Shown here piece after piece: positions 34,966 through 44,809 of a stretch of DNA of 64,000 nt; position 1 is the stretch's first letter, and each line of letters begins with the position of its first letter. A program made the translations under genes and the position numbers. The DNA is taken from contig NZ_JALJVC010000006.1 in the NCBI RefSeq assembly GCF_022967985.1, positions 1-64,000 on the forward strand, in the 5' to 3' direction. Below the pieces are notes generated by a model that made no database searches, was not told the DNA's origin, and saw only the letters and a list, made by a program, of their open reading frames with translations. The stretch comes from Acinetobacter lwoffii. GTDB lineage: Bacteria; Pseudomonadota; Gammaproteobacteria; Pseudomonadales; Moraxellaceae.

Positions 34966-36633
34966 ATGGATTTCGATGCGGTTCTGATCCCGGCCAGAAA
35001 ACAGGCCATGCTCAAACAGGGATACTGGTTAAATCAAACGATTCTTGATTTTTTACGTAGTGCCGTAGAAAAGAATCCGGACAAAACAGCTTTAGTAAGC
35101 GTTAAAGTCGAGAATCAAACTGAACAGACTTTCAGCTATCAGCAGCTTTGGGACATGACCAATAAAATTGCACTGGGCTTGAGACAACTCGGTGTTGAAA
35201 AAAATGATGTGGTGTCTTGCCAGTTACCGAACTGGTGGGAGTTTACCTTGTTATATCTGGCTTGTAGCCGTATCGGTGCAGTACTCAATCCGCTTATGCC
35301 GATCTTCCGTGAACGTGAACTGGAATTCATGCTCAAGCATGGTGAATCCAAAGTTTTTGTTGTACCTAAAACGTTCCGCAATTTTAATCATGAACAGTTG
35401 GCCAATCAGCTGCAAAACAAGCTGGATACCCTGCAACATGTGATTGTGGTCAATGGTGCAGGTGAAAATAATTTTGATCGTCTGTTACTTAATCATGGAC
35501 TGGAACAGGATCTCTTAGCTCTTGCTGAACTGGATAGCTTGGAATCTGGCCCGGATGACATTACCCAGCTGATTTTTACCTCAGGCACGACCGGTGAACC
35601 GAAAGGAGTGATGCATACTGCCAACACCTTATTTTCTAATATTGTCCCTTATGCCGAGCGTTTGCATTTAACCGAAAGTGATGTAGTGTTAATGGCGTCA
35701 CCAATGGCGCACCAGACCGGTTTTATGTATGGCCTGATGATGCCAATTCAGCTGAATACCAAAGTGGTGTTACAGGATGTCTGGGACGTAGCCAAAGCCG
35801 TAGATCTGATTCATCAGCATCAGGTGAATTTCACCATGGCTTCGACTCCATTCCTGAATGACCTGTCCAATACCGTGGCGGAACAGCATGACAAGGTTGA
35901 TTCACTGAAAATTTTCCTGTGTGCCGGCGCACCCATTCCAGGTCCATTGGTGCAAAAAGCCCGGGAAATTCTGGGTGTTAAAGTCATATCAGCCTGGGGT
36001 ATGACTGAATGTGGTGCGGTGACGCTAACCCGACCTGAAGATGAAGATGAGCGCTCTTTCAATACTGATGGCATCGCTTTACCAGGCGTGGAAATCAAGA
36101 TCGTGGATAAAAAAGGTCAGACCAAAGCCGTGAATGAATCCGGTCGTTTGATGATCCGCACCTGTTCAAATTTTGGCGGTTATTTAAAACGTCCACATTT
36201 GAACGATACAGATACTGAAGGCTGGTTTGATACTGGCGATATTGCCTATCAGGATGAGCAGGGTTACATCCGGATTTGCGGACGTAAGAAGGATGTGATT
36301 ATTCGTGGTGGAGAAAATATTCCGGTCGCGGAAATTGAATCACTACTTTATAAGCATCCGAATATCGCCACAGTAGCTTTAGTGGCTTATGCAGATGAGC
36401 GAATGGGCGAGCGTTCCTGTGCAATCATCAAGCTGAAAGATCAGACAAAGCCGTTAAGTTTTAATGAGCTGGTAGATTTCCTGAAAACTCATAATCTGGC
36501 TATGCAGTATCTTCCGGAACGCCTGGAAATTTGGGAGGATATTCCGATGACGCCATCGGGAAAAATCCAGAAATTTAAACTCAGAGAATTACTGGCTCAG
36601 CATATTGCCTCAACGGCAGTTGAAGCGAACTAA
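34966..36633 (+). CDS. aliA: Cyclohexanecarboxylate-CoA ligase (AliA-like)
   Basis: ATP-dependent activation of cyclohexanecarboxylate (or a related cyclic acid) to the CoA ester. The AMP-binding motif FTSGTTGEPKGVMHT is near residue 205, SAWGMTECGAVTLTRPEDED near 345, GWFDTGDIAYQDEQGYIRICGRKKD near 420, and the catalytic lysine in TPSGKIQKFKLREL near 535. GAGGAG at 34953-34958 supports ATG 34966 (555 aa); an ATG at 34951 overlaps that site. It is the last gene of the operon before a terminator. Close relatives include fatty-acid and 2-ketocyclohexane-related ligases, so exact specificity is inferred. Confidence 0.84.
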   Translation: MDFDAVLIPARKQAMLKQGYWLNQTILDFLRSAVEKNPDKTALVSVKVENQTEQTFSYQQLWDMTNKIALGLRQLGVEKNDVVSCQLPNWWEFTLLYLACSRIGAVLNPLMPIFRERELEFMLKHGESKVFVVPKTFRNFNHEQLANQLQNKLDTLQHVIVVNGAGENNFDRLLLNHGLEQDLLALAELDSLESGPDDITQLIFTSGTTGEPKGVMHTANTLFSNIVPYAERLHLTESDVVLMASPMAHQTGFMYGLMMPIQLNTKVVLQDVWDVAKAVDLIHQHQVNFTMASTPFLNDLSNTVAEQHDKVDSLKIFLCAGAPIPGPLVQKAREILGVKVISAWGMTECGAVTLTRPEDEDERSFNTDGIALPGVEIKIVDKKGQTKAVNESGRLMIRTCSNFGGYLKRPHLNDTDTEGWFDTGDIAYQDEQGYIRICGRKKDVIIRGGENIPVAEIESLLYKHPNIATVALVAYADERMGERSCAIIKLKDQTKPLSFNELVDFLKTHNLAMQYLPERLEIWEDIPMTPSGKIQKFKLRELLAQHIASTAVEAN

Positions 36634-36656
36634 ATCTGGGAATAAATAGATAAATT

Positions 36657-36693
36657 AAACCCTGAATAATCTTGCATCATTCAGGGTTTTTCT
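36657..36693. terminator. Terminator after aliA
   Basis: An 11-bp stem (36657-36667 with 36679-36689, arm AAACCCTGAAT) followed by T-rich sequence. It separates convergent genes and may work in both directions. Confidence 0.85.
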
Positions 36694-36743
36694 TATTCAA
36701 AAAGAAGCGATCTAAAAGATTAATACGAATTTTAGATTAACTT

Positions 36744-37421
36744 CTATTTTAATAATTTTAATAAAGCTTCTGCGGTTGCAGCAGAAGAGGCCGGATTTTG
36801 CCCGGTAATCAGTAAACCATCTTGCTGTACATGCACCTGCCAATCCTCAGCTTTGGAATATTTCCCGCCTTTTTCTTTCAGCATGTCTTCCACTAAAAAT
36901 GGCACAATATCGGTTAGGCCTACGCCGTTTTCTTCGGTATTAGTAAAACCGGTGACTGTCTTGCCCTCTACAATAGAATGGCCTTCGGCATCTTTCACAT
37001 CACGCAGGACACCCGGAGCATGACAGACCAGCGCAACAGGTTTATCTGCCTGCAAGGTTTGCTCAATTAAAGAAATGGAATTCTGGTCTTTGGCCAGATC
37101 CCATAGTGGTCCATGACCACCTGGATAGAACACGGCATCAAAATCCTGATTGAGAACTTCACTCAGTTTATGTGTATTGGCAAGAGCCTGCATGGCCACC
37201 TCATCTACTTCAAAGCGTTTGGTGGTTTCGGTTTGCGCATCCGGCTCATTACTTTTTGGATCTAATGGTGGCTGACCACCTGCAGGAGAAGCCAAAACTA
37301 CCTCTGCGCCTGCATCGACAAAGGTGTAATAAGGCGCAGCTAGCTCTTCCAACCAGAAGCCAGTTTTTTTGCCAGTATCGCCCAGCTGGTCATGTGAAGT
37401 CAGTACCATCAAGATTTTCAT
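36744..37421 (-). CDS. DJ-1/PfpI-family protein (type 1 glutamine amidotransferase-like)
   Basis: A 225-aa cytoplasmic protein of the DJ-1/PfpI/HchA superfamily. FYPGGHGPLWDLA near residue 90 and ALVCHAPGVL near 125 carry the conserved Glu/Gly region and the reactive cysteine in the nucleophile elbow. SPAGGQPPLDPKS near 45 is typical of the HchA-like branch, whose members detoxify glyoxals or act as chaperones. I choose ATG 37421 with AGGAAA upstream; the longer start at 37451 adds ten residues without support. It is convergent with aliA and not obviously part of a pathway. The molecular role is not certain. Confidence 0.83.
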   Translation of the reverse strand: MKILMVLTSHDQLGDTGKKTGFWLEELAAPYYTFVDAGAEVVLASPAGGQPPLDPKSNEPDAQTETTKRFEVDEVAMQALANTHKLSEVLNQDFDAVFYPGGHGPLWDLAKDQNSISLIEQTLQADKPVALVCHAPGVLRDVKDAEGHSIVEGKTVTGFTNTEENGVGLTDIVPFLVEDMLKEKGGKYSKAEDWQVHVQQDGLLITGQNPASSAATAEALLKLLK

Positions 37422-37592
37422 ATTATTTTCCTGTAGCTCATTAAAAAACATCGCGAATGATCGACTGTTAATTTAACAAGTCATGAGCGTCAGGAATGTT
37501 GTGATACGTTCATTTGCTGTATCGATACGTTGTTGTTTCAGTTGATTTAACTAAAGTACGTAGCCTTGCAAAGTGAACAGTGTGTTCAATAT

Positions 37593-38477
37593 TCATCTGC
37601 CCATTAACAGGTCTTGCTGAAGATCGGCTTGTTTACGCAAGAAATCCCAGACCAGTTTAATTTTTGGTTCATGTTGCAGATCGACCAGCGTCAGCATCCA
37701 GAAAGTATGGGTAAAACTGACCTGATCGCCCAAAACCTCTTTGAGTTCGCTTTTATCATTGACCAGAAATTTCGGCAAAATGGCCAGTCCAGCACCTGCA
37801 CGAACCGCAATTTCCTGCGCCAGAATACTATTACTGCGAAAACAGGCACTGACCTGCAAGGGAAGACGCTCCAGCGAATACAGTGCAGTGCTATAGACGA
37901 GATCATCAATATAATCGACAAAACGGTGCTGTTTGAGGTCTTCCAGTTTTTTAATTTCCGGATTTTGCTGTAAATAATGCTGGCTGCCATACAGTTTCAG
38001 GCAGTAGTTAGACAAACGAGTAATGATATAGGGGCCAGATTTGGGCCGGTCAATCGCGATCACAATATCGGCTTCTCGATGTGAAAGTTTGATCGCTTTC
38101 GGTACGGGAATCAGGTCAATGGTCAGCAAAGGATAATGCTGGGAAAATTCTGCCAAAAGACGGGCTAAAAATGCCGTACCAAAACCTTCTGGCGCACCAA
38201 TCCGGACCCGACCTTGCAAAGGGTCGTGGCGCTTGTCAATCTGGATAAAGGACTGCTCCATCTGTTCCACACGCGGTACCAGTGCCAGACCTTCCGAGGT
38301 CAGTTCATAACCGGTGGCTTCGCGCTTAAACAGTTGAGTACCGAGGGTATTTTCCAGGGCCTGAATCCGCCGTGCCACGGTACTGTGTTCAACCCCAATC
38401 AAGCGTGCTGCATTGGTAAGCGTTTTAGCACGTGCCAAAACTAAAAAGAAACGTAAATGATCCCAATCCACTTTCAT
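37593..38477 (-). CDS. LysR-family regulator of the valine/isobutyrate operon
   Basis: A 294-aa LysR-type regulator. The N-terminal helix-turn-helix (about residues 5-60) includes LRFFLVLARAKTLTNAARLIGVEHSTVARRIQALE, and the periplasmic-binding-like effector domain follows from about 90. It is divergent from mmsA with 177 bp between, so it is the likely regulator of the downstream operon. A perfect 16-bp palindrome at 38505-38520 lies 28 bp upstream of its start, a good candidate for its own site. The effector is unknown; a valine-catabolic intermediate would fit. MmsR of Pseudomonas is AraC-type, so this is an analogous and not an orthologous regulator. Confidence 0.85.
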   Translation of the reverse strand: MKVDWDHLRFFLVLARAKTLTNAARLIGVEHSTVARRIQALENTLGTQLFKREATGYELTSEGLALVPRVEQMEQSFIQIDKRHDPLQGRVRIGAPEGFGTAFLARLLAEFSQHYPLLTIDLIPVPKAIKLSHREADIVIAIDRPKSGPYIITRLSNYCLKLYGSQHYLQQNPEIKKLEDLKQHRFVDYIDDLVYSTALYSLERLPLQVSACFRSNSILAQEIAVRAGAGLAILPKFLVNDKSELKEVLGDQVSFTHTFWMLTLVDLQHEPKIKLVWDFLRKQADLQQDLLMGR

Positions 38478-38504
38478 CTTCTATTTAACATCCTGTTAAA
38501 TCCC

Positions 38505-38520
38505 TGTGCAAATTTGCACA
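38505..38520. promoter_or_regulatory. Palindrome in the LysR/mmsA divergent promoter
   Basis: A perfect 16-bp palindrome, TGTGCAAATTTGCACA, with the T-N11-A core of LysR-type sites. A related half (GTGCA) follows at 38527-38531. It is positioned to regulate both directions. Confidence 0.55.
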
Positions 38521-38654
38521 ATCATCGTGCATCATTTTCTATTGGTGGTCAAAGTGTTCTTTGTTAGTCTGCTGAAACAGCGTAAAAATTATACGTTAAA
38601 TAAAAGCCAGTAAAGGCAGATACAACGACAATAACAAACCAGCACGGAGCGACC

Positions 38655-40184
38655 ATGAACGCCATTTCTCATCCACAGCAAAGTACCGGATTCACCACCG
38701 CAAAACTTCTCATTAATGGTGAATTTGTCGAATCAAAAACCAGCCATTGGCAAGATATTGTTAATCCTGCCACTCAGGAAGTCTTGGGGCAGGTGCCATT
38801 TGCTACTACAGAAGAAGTCAATGCTGCGATTGCGGCTGCGCAAAATGCCTTTACCAGCTGGCGCCAAACCCCGATCCAGGCACGCATGCGCATCATGCTG
38901 AAGCTGCAGGATCTGATTCGTACGAATTTAAAAAGTATTGCCCAGGTCTTAACAGCAGAACAGGGGAAAACTCTGGCCGATGCCGAAGGTGATATTCAGC
39001 GCGGTCTGGAAGTGGTGGAGCATGCCTGTTCGATCGGTTCACTACAAATGGGTGAGTATATTGAAGGTGTGGCACGCGGTGTCGATACCTATACCTTGCA
39101 GCAACCATTGGGTGTCTGTGCAGGAATTACCCCGTTTAACTTTCCGGCGATGATTCCACTGTGGATGTTCCCGATGGCGATTGTCTGCGGCAATACCTTT
39201 GTATTAAAACCCTCAGAACAGGATCCGCTATCGACCATGATGCTGGTTGAGTTAGCGATTCAAGCCGGTGTACCGGCTGGCGTACTGAATGTAGTACATG
39301 GCGGCAAAGAAGTGGTCGATTTACTGTGTACCCATCGCGACATTAAAGCGATTTCTTTTGTTGGTTCAACCGCGGTCGGTACGCATGTCTATAACCTGGC
39401 AGGCCAGCACGGCAAGCGTGTGCAGTCGATGATGGGCGCCAAAAACCATGTGGTGGTGATGCCAGATGCGAATAAAGAACAGACCTTAAATGCCTTGGTC
39501 GGTGCAGCTTTTGGCGCAGCAGGTCAACGTTGTATGGCACTTTCCGTGGCGGTAATGGTCGGTGAGACCAAGCACTGGGTCGATGAACTGGTCAATAAAA
39601 CCAAAACCTTAAAGGTAAATGCCGGGCATGAACCGAATACCGATGTTGGACCAGTGATTTCAACTCGTGCCAAATCGCGTGTCATCGATTTAATTAACAG
39701 TGGTGTTGAACAGGGTGCTGAAATGCTGCTGGATGGCCGTGATGTGCAGGTTCCAGGCTATGAACAGGGTAATTTTGTCGGACCAACGATTTTTAATCAG
39801 GTCACGACCGATATGCGCATTTATAAAGAAGAAGTATTTGGTCCGGTACTGGCGATCATGCATGTCGATACTTTGGAACAGGCGATTGCACTGATTAATG
39901 CCAATCCGTTTGGTAATGGCGTTGGACTGTTTACCCAAAATGGCAATACGGCACGTACCTTCCAGAACCAGATTGATATCGGTCAGGTGGGCATTAACAT
40001 TCCAATTCCTGTACCTGTGCCTTTCTTCAGTTTTACCGGTTCACGCGGTTCAAAACTGGGTGATCTCGGTCCTTATGGCAAACAGGCGGTGCAGTTCTAT
40101 ACCCAGACCAAAACCATTACCAGCCGCTGGTTTGAAGATGACCAGGAAACCACTGGTGTCAATACCACAATCAGTCTGCGTTAA
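38655..40184 (+). CDS. mmsA: Methylmalonate-semialdehyde dehydrogenase, CoA-acylating
   Basis: NAD- and CoA-dependent oxidation of methylmalonate semialdehyde to propionyl-CoA in valine degradation. The 509-aa aldehyde dehydrogenase has [15 protein letters not shown] near residue 157, FVGSTAVG near 235, the catalytic cysteine in [14 protein letters not shown] near 290, and KEEVFGPVL near 390. The absence of the usual second Glu (LELGGK-type motif, here [14 protein letters not shown]) marks the CoA-acylating MmsA type. It starts a seven-gene operon with mmsB 11 bp downstream. Confidence 0.92.
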   Translation: MNAISHPQQSTGFTTAKLLINGEFVESKTSHWQDIVNPATQEVLGQVPFATTEEVNAAIAAAQNAFTSWRQTPIQARMRIMLKLQDLIRTNLKSIAQVLTAEQGKTLADAEGDIQRGLEVVEHACSIGSLQMGEYIEGVARGVDTYTLQQPLGVCAGITPFNFPAMIPLWMFPMAIVCGNTFVLKPSEQDPLSTMMLVELAIQAGVPAGVLNVVHGGKEVVDLLCTHRDIKAISFVGSTAVGTHVYNLAGQHGKRVQSMMGAKNHVVVMPDANKEQTLNALVGAAFGAAGQRCMALSVAVMVGETKHWVDELVNKTKTLKVNAGHEPNTDVGPVISTRAKSRVIDLINSGVEQGAEMLLDGRDVQVPGYEQGNFVGPTIFNQVTTDMRIYKEEVFGPVLAIMHVDTLEQAIALINANPFGNGVGLFTQNGNTARTFQNQIDIGQVGINIPIPVPVPFFSFTGSRGSKLGDLGPYGKQAVQFYTQTKTITSRWFEDDQETTGVNTTISLR

Positions 40185-40195
40185 GGAGCATCAGA

Positions 40196-41086
40196 ATGAA
40201 GATTGCATTTATCGGTTTAGGCAACATGGGCGGCTCCATGGCGCAAAACTTGCTCAAGTCCGGTCATCAGGTTTTTGGTTATGACTTAAGTGCAGTGGCT
40301 TTACAGCATTTTGCAGAAGCTGGCGGTGTGGTCTGCGACAGTCCACAAGCTGCCGCGAAGCAGGCGGAGATCGTGGTCAGCATGTTGCCTGCAGCCAAGC
40401 ATGTGCGTGAAGTCTATCTCGGTGAGCACGGTATTCTGAACGTGCTTCAGGCGGGCAGTTTGTGTGTCGACAGCAGTACCATTGACCCGCAAACCATTCA
40501 GGAGGTTGCTGCAGCAGCTCAGGCCAAGCAGATTCGCGTCTGTGATGCACCGGTATCCGGCGGTACTTTAGGTGCCAAAGATGGCACTTTAACCTTTATG
40601 GTCGGCGCAGATGATGCCACCTTTGAGGCCGTTAAACTGGTTCTCGGCTGTATGGGTAAAAATCTGGTGCATTGTGGTGCGGTGGGAACAGGACAGGTGG
40701 CAAAAATCTGTAATAACCTGATTCTGGGGATTTCCATGACTGCCGTTGCAGAAGGAATGGCACTCGGAGCCAAACTGGGCATTGATCCGCAGGCGCTGGC
40801 TGGGGTAATCAACAGCTCCACCGGACGTTGCTGGAGTTCTGAAATTTATAATCCATGGCCCGATATTTGTGCCAATGCGCCGTCATCGCGGGGTTATACC
40901 GACGGTTTTGCCGCACAACTGATGCTCAAAGATTTAGGTTTGGCGGTCGATGCAGCGCAACAGGTGGATCAGCCGGTTGTACTCGGCAGCATGGTACAAA
41001 AACTCTATCAACAGCTCTGTCAGGAAGGAGATGCCCATCTGGACTTCTCCAGCATCATGCATCAATACACCACGCCAAATGCTTAA
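40196..41086 (+). CDS. mmsB: 3-hydroxyisobutyrate dehydrogenase
   Basis: NAD-dependent oxidation of 3-hydroxyisobutyrate to methylmalonate semialdehyde. The 296-aa protein begins with the cofactor motif FIGLGNMGGSMAQNLLKSG. DAPVSGGTLGAKDGTLTFMVG near residue 118 is the substrate-binding signature, and the catalytic lysine lies in GTGQVAKICNNL near 165-172. The length and sequence are standard for MmsB. It lies 11 bp after mmsA. Confidence 0.93.
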   Translation: MKIAFIGLGNMGGSMAQNLLKSGHQVFGYDLSAVALQHFAEAGGVVCDSPQAAAKQAEIVVSMLPAAKHVREVYLGEHGILNVLQAGSLCVDSSTIDPQTIQEVAAAAQAKQIRVCDAPVSGGTLGAKDGTLTFMVGADDATFEAVKLVLGCMGKNLVHCGAVGTGQVAKICNNLILGISMTAVAEGMALGAKLGIDPQALAGVINSSTGRCWSSEIYNPWPDICANAPSSRGYTDGFAAQLMLKDLGLAVDAAQQVDQPVVLGSMVQKLYQQLCQEGDAHLDFSSIMHQYTTPNA

Positions 41087-41172
41087 AACTTAAAAGATTC
41101 AGATGGAGCAAGGATTCGCTTCAATAATTACACCTTGTCAGTAATAACGATAAATTCAGGCTGAGGTTTAAC

Positions 41173-42822
41173 ATGTTAGATTATCAAACAACGGTTCAAG
41201 ACTTTGATTTAAATACGGTTGCAAGCCAGTATCTCTCCGGTTCCATGCAGGCAGTAAATGCCTGTTATGAATGCTGTGACCGTCATGCCGATTCCGATGC
41301 CATTGCCCTATACTGGCATGGTAAAGATGGCAGAAAAGAACAATATAGCTTTGCCGAGCTCAAAAAATATTCCAGCCAGTTTGCCAACTTTTTAAAGTCT
41401 CAAGGCATTGGTAAAGGCGACCGCGTTTCCGGATTATTACCACGTACTCCCGAGTTGATCATTACTATTTTGGCAACCTGGCGGATTGGTGCGGTCTATC
41501 AACCGTTATTTACGGCCTTTGGGCCTAAAGCCATCGAGCATCGTATTCAGCTGGCGCAAAGCAAGCTGGTGGTGACTGATCTAGCGAATCGGGACAAATT
41601 ATCCGAGATCAGCAACTGTCCACCGATTGTGACGGTACATGCCGAAACTGAGGCAGAGCGCTATCCGCACGACCTCAGCTTCTGGACGGTATTAAACCGT
41701 CAGGCTGAAGCTTGTGAGCTGGAGATCCTGAATGTTGATGATCCATTTTTATTGATGTTTACCTCGGGCACCACTGGACCAGCGAAACCGCTTAAAGTCC
41801 CTTTAAAAGCGCTGATTGCTTTTGCAAGCTATATGCAAAATGCCATTGGTCTGACTCCTGAAGATGCTTTCTGGAATATTGCCGATCCCGGCTGGGCCTA
41901 CGGGTTGTATTACGCGATTACTGGCCCCTTAATACTTGGACACTCGACCTTGTTTTATGAAGGTGGGTTTAATGCGGAAAGTGTCTGCGACATTGTTAAG
42001 GAATATGGCATTACCAATCTGGCTGGTGCACCGACCGCTTACCGCATGATGATGGCAGCCGATCCTGCTCAAATGGCAAAACTGCGCGGTAAATTACGTG
42101 TCGTCAGCAGTGCGGGTGAACCGTTAAATCCGGAAGTGATCCGCTGGTTTAAAGAGGTGCTGGATGTACCGATTTATGACCATTATGGCCAGACTGAAGT
42201 CGGGATGGTGGTGTGTAATCATCATGCCCTGGAACATCCGGTCCGTTCAGGTTCGGCAGGCTTTGCCAGCCCGGGTTACCGAATTGCCGTTGTCGATGAA
42301 CAGGGTCATGAATTAGCGGCTGACGTCCCGGGAATCTTAGCGGTTGATATCAGCCAATCTCCGATGATGTGGTTCTCTGGCTATGAAGAAAGCCGAAAAT
42401 CTCCATTTGTTGGACAGTATTACTTAACTGGGGATACCGCAGAAATTCATGCCGATGGCAGTATGAGCTTTGTCGGGCGTAGTGATGATGTCATTACAAC
42501 GTCAGGCTATCGGGTCGGTCCATTTGATGTGGAAAGTGCCTTGCTGGAACATGATGCCGTGATTGAAGCTGCGGTGATTGGCGTACCGGATCCCGAGCGC
42601 ACTGAAGTGATTAAAGCCTTTGTGATTCTGGCAAATAACTTTACAGCTTCGAGCCATCTGGAAGAAGAGCTGGGTCAATTTGTGAAAAAGCGTTTGTCTG
42701 CGCATGCCTATCCACGCCTGATTGAATTTGTGACCGAATTGCCGAAAACCCCAAGCGGTAAAATTCAACGCTTTTTACTGCGCAATCAGGAAATCAACAA
42801 GCAGCAATCCAAAACTGCATAA
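41173..42822 (+). CDS. AMP-binding acyl-CoA synthetase of the valine/isobutyrate operon
   Basis: A 549-aa adenylate-forming CoA ligase, closest in style to acetyl/propionyl-CoA synthetases. The phosphate loop reads FTSGTTGPAKPLKVPL (about residue 196), a departure from the usual TSGTTGxPKG because glycine after the lysine is proline. YDHYGQTEVGM near 335, YLTGDTAEIHADGSMSFVGRSDD near 417 and the catalytic lysine in PKTPSGKIQRFLLR near 525 are intact. It lies between mmsB and an isobutyryl-CoA dehydrogenase-like gene, so isobutyrate, propionate or 3-hydroxyisobutyrate are likely substrates. Such a ligase is usual in Acinetobacter and Pseudomonas mms operons. Substrate is inferred. Confidence 0.85.
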   Translation: MLDYQTTVQDFDLNTVASQYLSGSMQAVNACYECCDRHADSDAIALYWHGKDGRKEQYSFAELKKYSSQFANFLKSQGIGKGDRVSGLLPRTPELIITILATWRIGAVYQPLFTAFGPKAIEHRIQLAQSKLVVTDLANRDKLSEISNCPPIVTVHAETEAERYPHDLSFWTVLNRQAEACELEILNVDDPFLLMFTSGTTGPAKPLKVPLKALIAFASYMQNAIGLTPEDAFWNIADPGWAYGLYYAITGPLILGHSTLFYEGGFNAESVCDIVKEYGITNLAGAPTAYRMMMAADPAQMAKLRGKLRVVSSAGEPLNPEVIRWFKEVLDVPIYDHYGQTEVGMVVCNHHALEHPVRSGSAGFASPGYRIAVVDEQGHELAADVPGILAVDISQSPMMWFSGYEESRKSPFVGQYYLTGDTAEIHADGSMSFVGRSDDVITTSGYRVGPFDVESALLEHDAVIEAAVIGVPDPERTEVIKAFVILANNFTASSHLEEELGQFVKKRLSAHAYPRLIEFVTELPKTPSGKIQRFLLRNQEINKQQSKTA

Positions 42823-42868
42823 GCTCATAAAGCCAATAGATTAAATAAGAAGATTGAAGGAAGCATCG

Positions 42869-43996
42869 ATGCAACTAACGGAAGAGCAAAAACTAATTCA
42901 GGATATGGCTAAAAGCTTTGCCCAGGAACAGATTAAACCCTTTGCCGGCGAGTGGGATCAAAAAGGCATTTTTCCTAAACAGGCCTTGGCCCAAATGGGA
43001 GAACTGGGTTTTTTAGGCATGCTGATTCCGGAAGAATGGGGCGGCTCGGGCACAGGCACGCTGGCTTATGTCTTGGCCTTAGAAGAAGTCGCTGCGGCCG
43101 ATGGCGCAACATCCGCGATTATGAGCGTACATAACTCGGTGGGTTGTGTGCCGATTTTCAAGTTCGGCACGGAACAGCAAAAGCAGCAATTTTTAAAGCC
43201 TTTAGCGCAAGGTGAAATGATTGGGGCCTTTGCGCTGACCGAACCGCATACCGGATCGGATGCTGCTGCCATTAAAACTCGGGCGGTCAAGGACGGCGAT
43301 CATTACATTCTGAATGGCGCCAAACAGTTTATTACTTCAGGCCACAATGCCGGGATGATTATTGTCTTTGCCGTGACTGATCCAGACGCGGGCAAAAAAG
43401 GCATGAGTGCATTTTTAGTGCCGCGAGACACACCTGGCTATGAAGTCATACGGGTGGAAGAAAAACTCGGCCTGCATGCTTCGGATACTTGTCAGATTGC
43501 CCTAACTGATGTCCGCATTCATGAAAGTTTAAGACTCGGTGCAGAAGGCGAAGGTTTAAAAATCGCCTTGGCCAATCTGGAAGGCGGACGGATCGGTATT
43601 GCGGCACAGGCGGTGGGCTTGGCGCGTGCCGCTTTAGAAGAAGCCACTGCTTACGCGCACGACCGCGTGGCTTTTGGCAAACCGATTTTTGAACAGCAGG
43701 CGATTTCGTTCAGGCTGGCCAGTATGGCGACTGAAATTGAAGCGGCACGGCAACTGGTGCATTTTGCAGCACGCAAAAAAGAAGCCGGTGAAGCCTGTTT
43801 AACCGAAGCCTCCATGGCCAAGCTATTTGCTTCGGAAATGGCGGAACGTGTCTGCTCCAAAGCGCTGCAGATTTTTGGCGGCTACGGTTATCTGAAAGAT
43901 TTTCCGATTGAGCGGATTTATCGCGATGCGCGGATTTGTCAGATTTATGAAGGCACCAGCGATATTCAGCGCCTGGTGATTGCACGCAGCCTCTAA
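42869..43996 (+). CDS. Isobutyryl-CoA dehydrogenase-like acyl-CoA dehydrogenase
   Basis: FAD-dependent oxidation of isobutyryl-CoA to methacrylyl-CoA in valine degradation. The 375-aa protein has [18 protein letters not shown] near residue 126, [15 protein letters not shown] near 155, [14 protein letters not shown] near 270 and the catalytic glutamate in [16 protein letters not shown] at the C-terminus. GAAGGA at 42856-42861 supports ATG 42869. It is followed 19 bp later by an enoyl-CoA hydratase, which would add water to its product. Specificity is inferred from the operon; short-chain acyl-CoA dehydrogenases share these motifs. Confidence 0.87.
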   Translation: MQLTEEQKLIQDMAKSFAQEQIKPFAGEWDQKGIFPKQALAQMGELGFLGMLIPEEWGGSGTGTLAYVLALEEVAAADGATSAIMSVHNSVGCVPIFKFGTEQQKQQFLKPLAQGEMIGAFALTEPHTGSDAAAIKTRAVKDGDHYILNGAKQFITSGHNAGMIIVFAVTDPDAGKKGMSAFLVPRDTPGYEVIRVEEKLGLHASDTCQIALTDVRIHESLRLGAEGEGLKIALANLEGGRIGIAAQAVGLARAALEEATAYAHDRVAFGKPIFEQQAISFRLASMATEIEAARQLVHFAARKKEAGEACLTEASMAKLFASEMAERVCSKALQIFGGYGYLKDFPIERIYRDARICQIYEGTSDIQRLVIARSL

Positions 43997-44015
43997 TTTT
44001 AAAAGGACTTATTTC

Positions 44016-44789
44016 ATGCAATGGCAAACGATTTTACTCGAACAACGTAATGGTGTCGGGCTGATTACTTTAAATCGTCCGCAAGCTTTAAATGCACTGA
44101 ATAATCAGCTGATTGTTGAAGTCAATCAGGCACTGGATCAGCTGGAAAAAGATCCGGCAATTGGCTGTATTGTGATTGCCGGTTCGGAAAAAGCCTTTGC
44201 CGCTGGTGCCGATATTAAAGAAATGGCAGATCTGAATTTTCCGCAAATTTATCTGGATGATTTTTTTAGTCTGGCCGATCGAATTGCGCAGCGCCGTAAA
44301 CCTTTAATTGCCGCAGTGAGTGGCTATGCCTTAGGCGGTGGTTGTGAGCTGGCATTGATGTGTGACTTTATTTACTGCGCTGATAATGCAAAATTTGGTT
44401 TGCCTGAAGTGACCTTAGGCGTGTTGCCCGGCATTGGCGGGACCCAGCGTTTAACCTTGGCGATTGGTAAGGCCAAAGCCATGGAAATGTGCCTGACTGC
44501 ACGGCAGATGGGGGCGCAGGAAGCGGAACAAAGTGGTTTGGTCGCTCGGGTTTTTGCCAAGGAAGAATTGCTGGAACAAACCCTGCAAGCTGCCGAGAAA
44601 ATTGCTGAAAAGTCGCTTACTGCCGTGATGATGATTAAAGAATCAATTAATCGGGCCTTTGAAGTGAGCCTGGCTGAAGGCCTGCGCTTTGAACGCCGGG
44701 TTTTCCATTCGATTTTTGCCGGTTCCGATCAAAAAGAAGGCATGCAGGCCTTTGTAGAAAAACGCCCAGCCAAATTTACCCATCAATAA
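44016..44789 (+). CDS. Enoyl-CoA hydratase (methacrylyl-CoA hydratase role)
   Basis: Hydration of methacrylyl-CoA to 3-hydroxyisobutyryl-CoA. The 257-aa crotonase has [13 protein letters not shown] near residue 63, [15 protein letters not shown] near 103 and [19 protein letters not shown] near 128, so both hydratase glutamates are present. AAAAGGA before ATG 44016 is a good ribosome site. It is followed 20 bp later by the 3-hydroxyisobutyryl-CoA hydrolase. The sequence also resembles BadK, so this protein could additionally hydrate cyclohex-1-ene-carboxyl-CoA. Confidence 0.87.
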   Translation: MQWQTILLEQRNGVGLITLNRPQALNALNNQLIVEVNQALDQLEKDPAIGCIVIAGSEKAFAAGADIKEMADLNFPQIYLDDFFSLADRIAQRRKPLIAAVSGYALGGGCELALMCDFIYCADNAKFGLPEVTLGVLPGIGGTQRLTLAIGKAKAMEMCLTARQMGAQEAEQSGLVARVFAKEELLEQTLQAAEKIAEKSLTAVMMIKESINRAFEVSLAEGLRFERRVFHSIFAGSDQKEGMQAFVEKRPAKFTHQ

Positions 44790-44809
44790 AACAAAAATAG
44801 GAAAATAAA

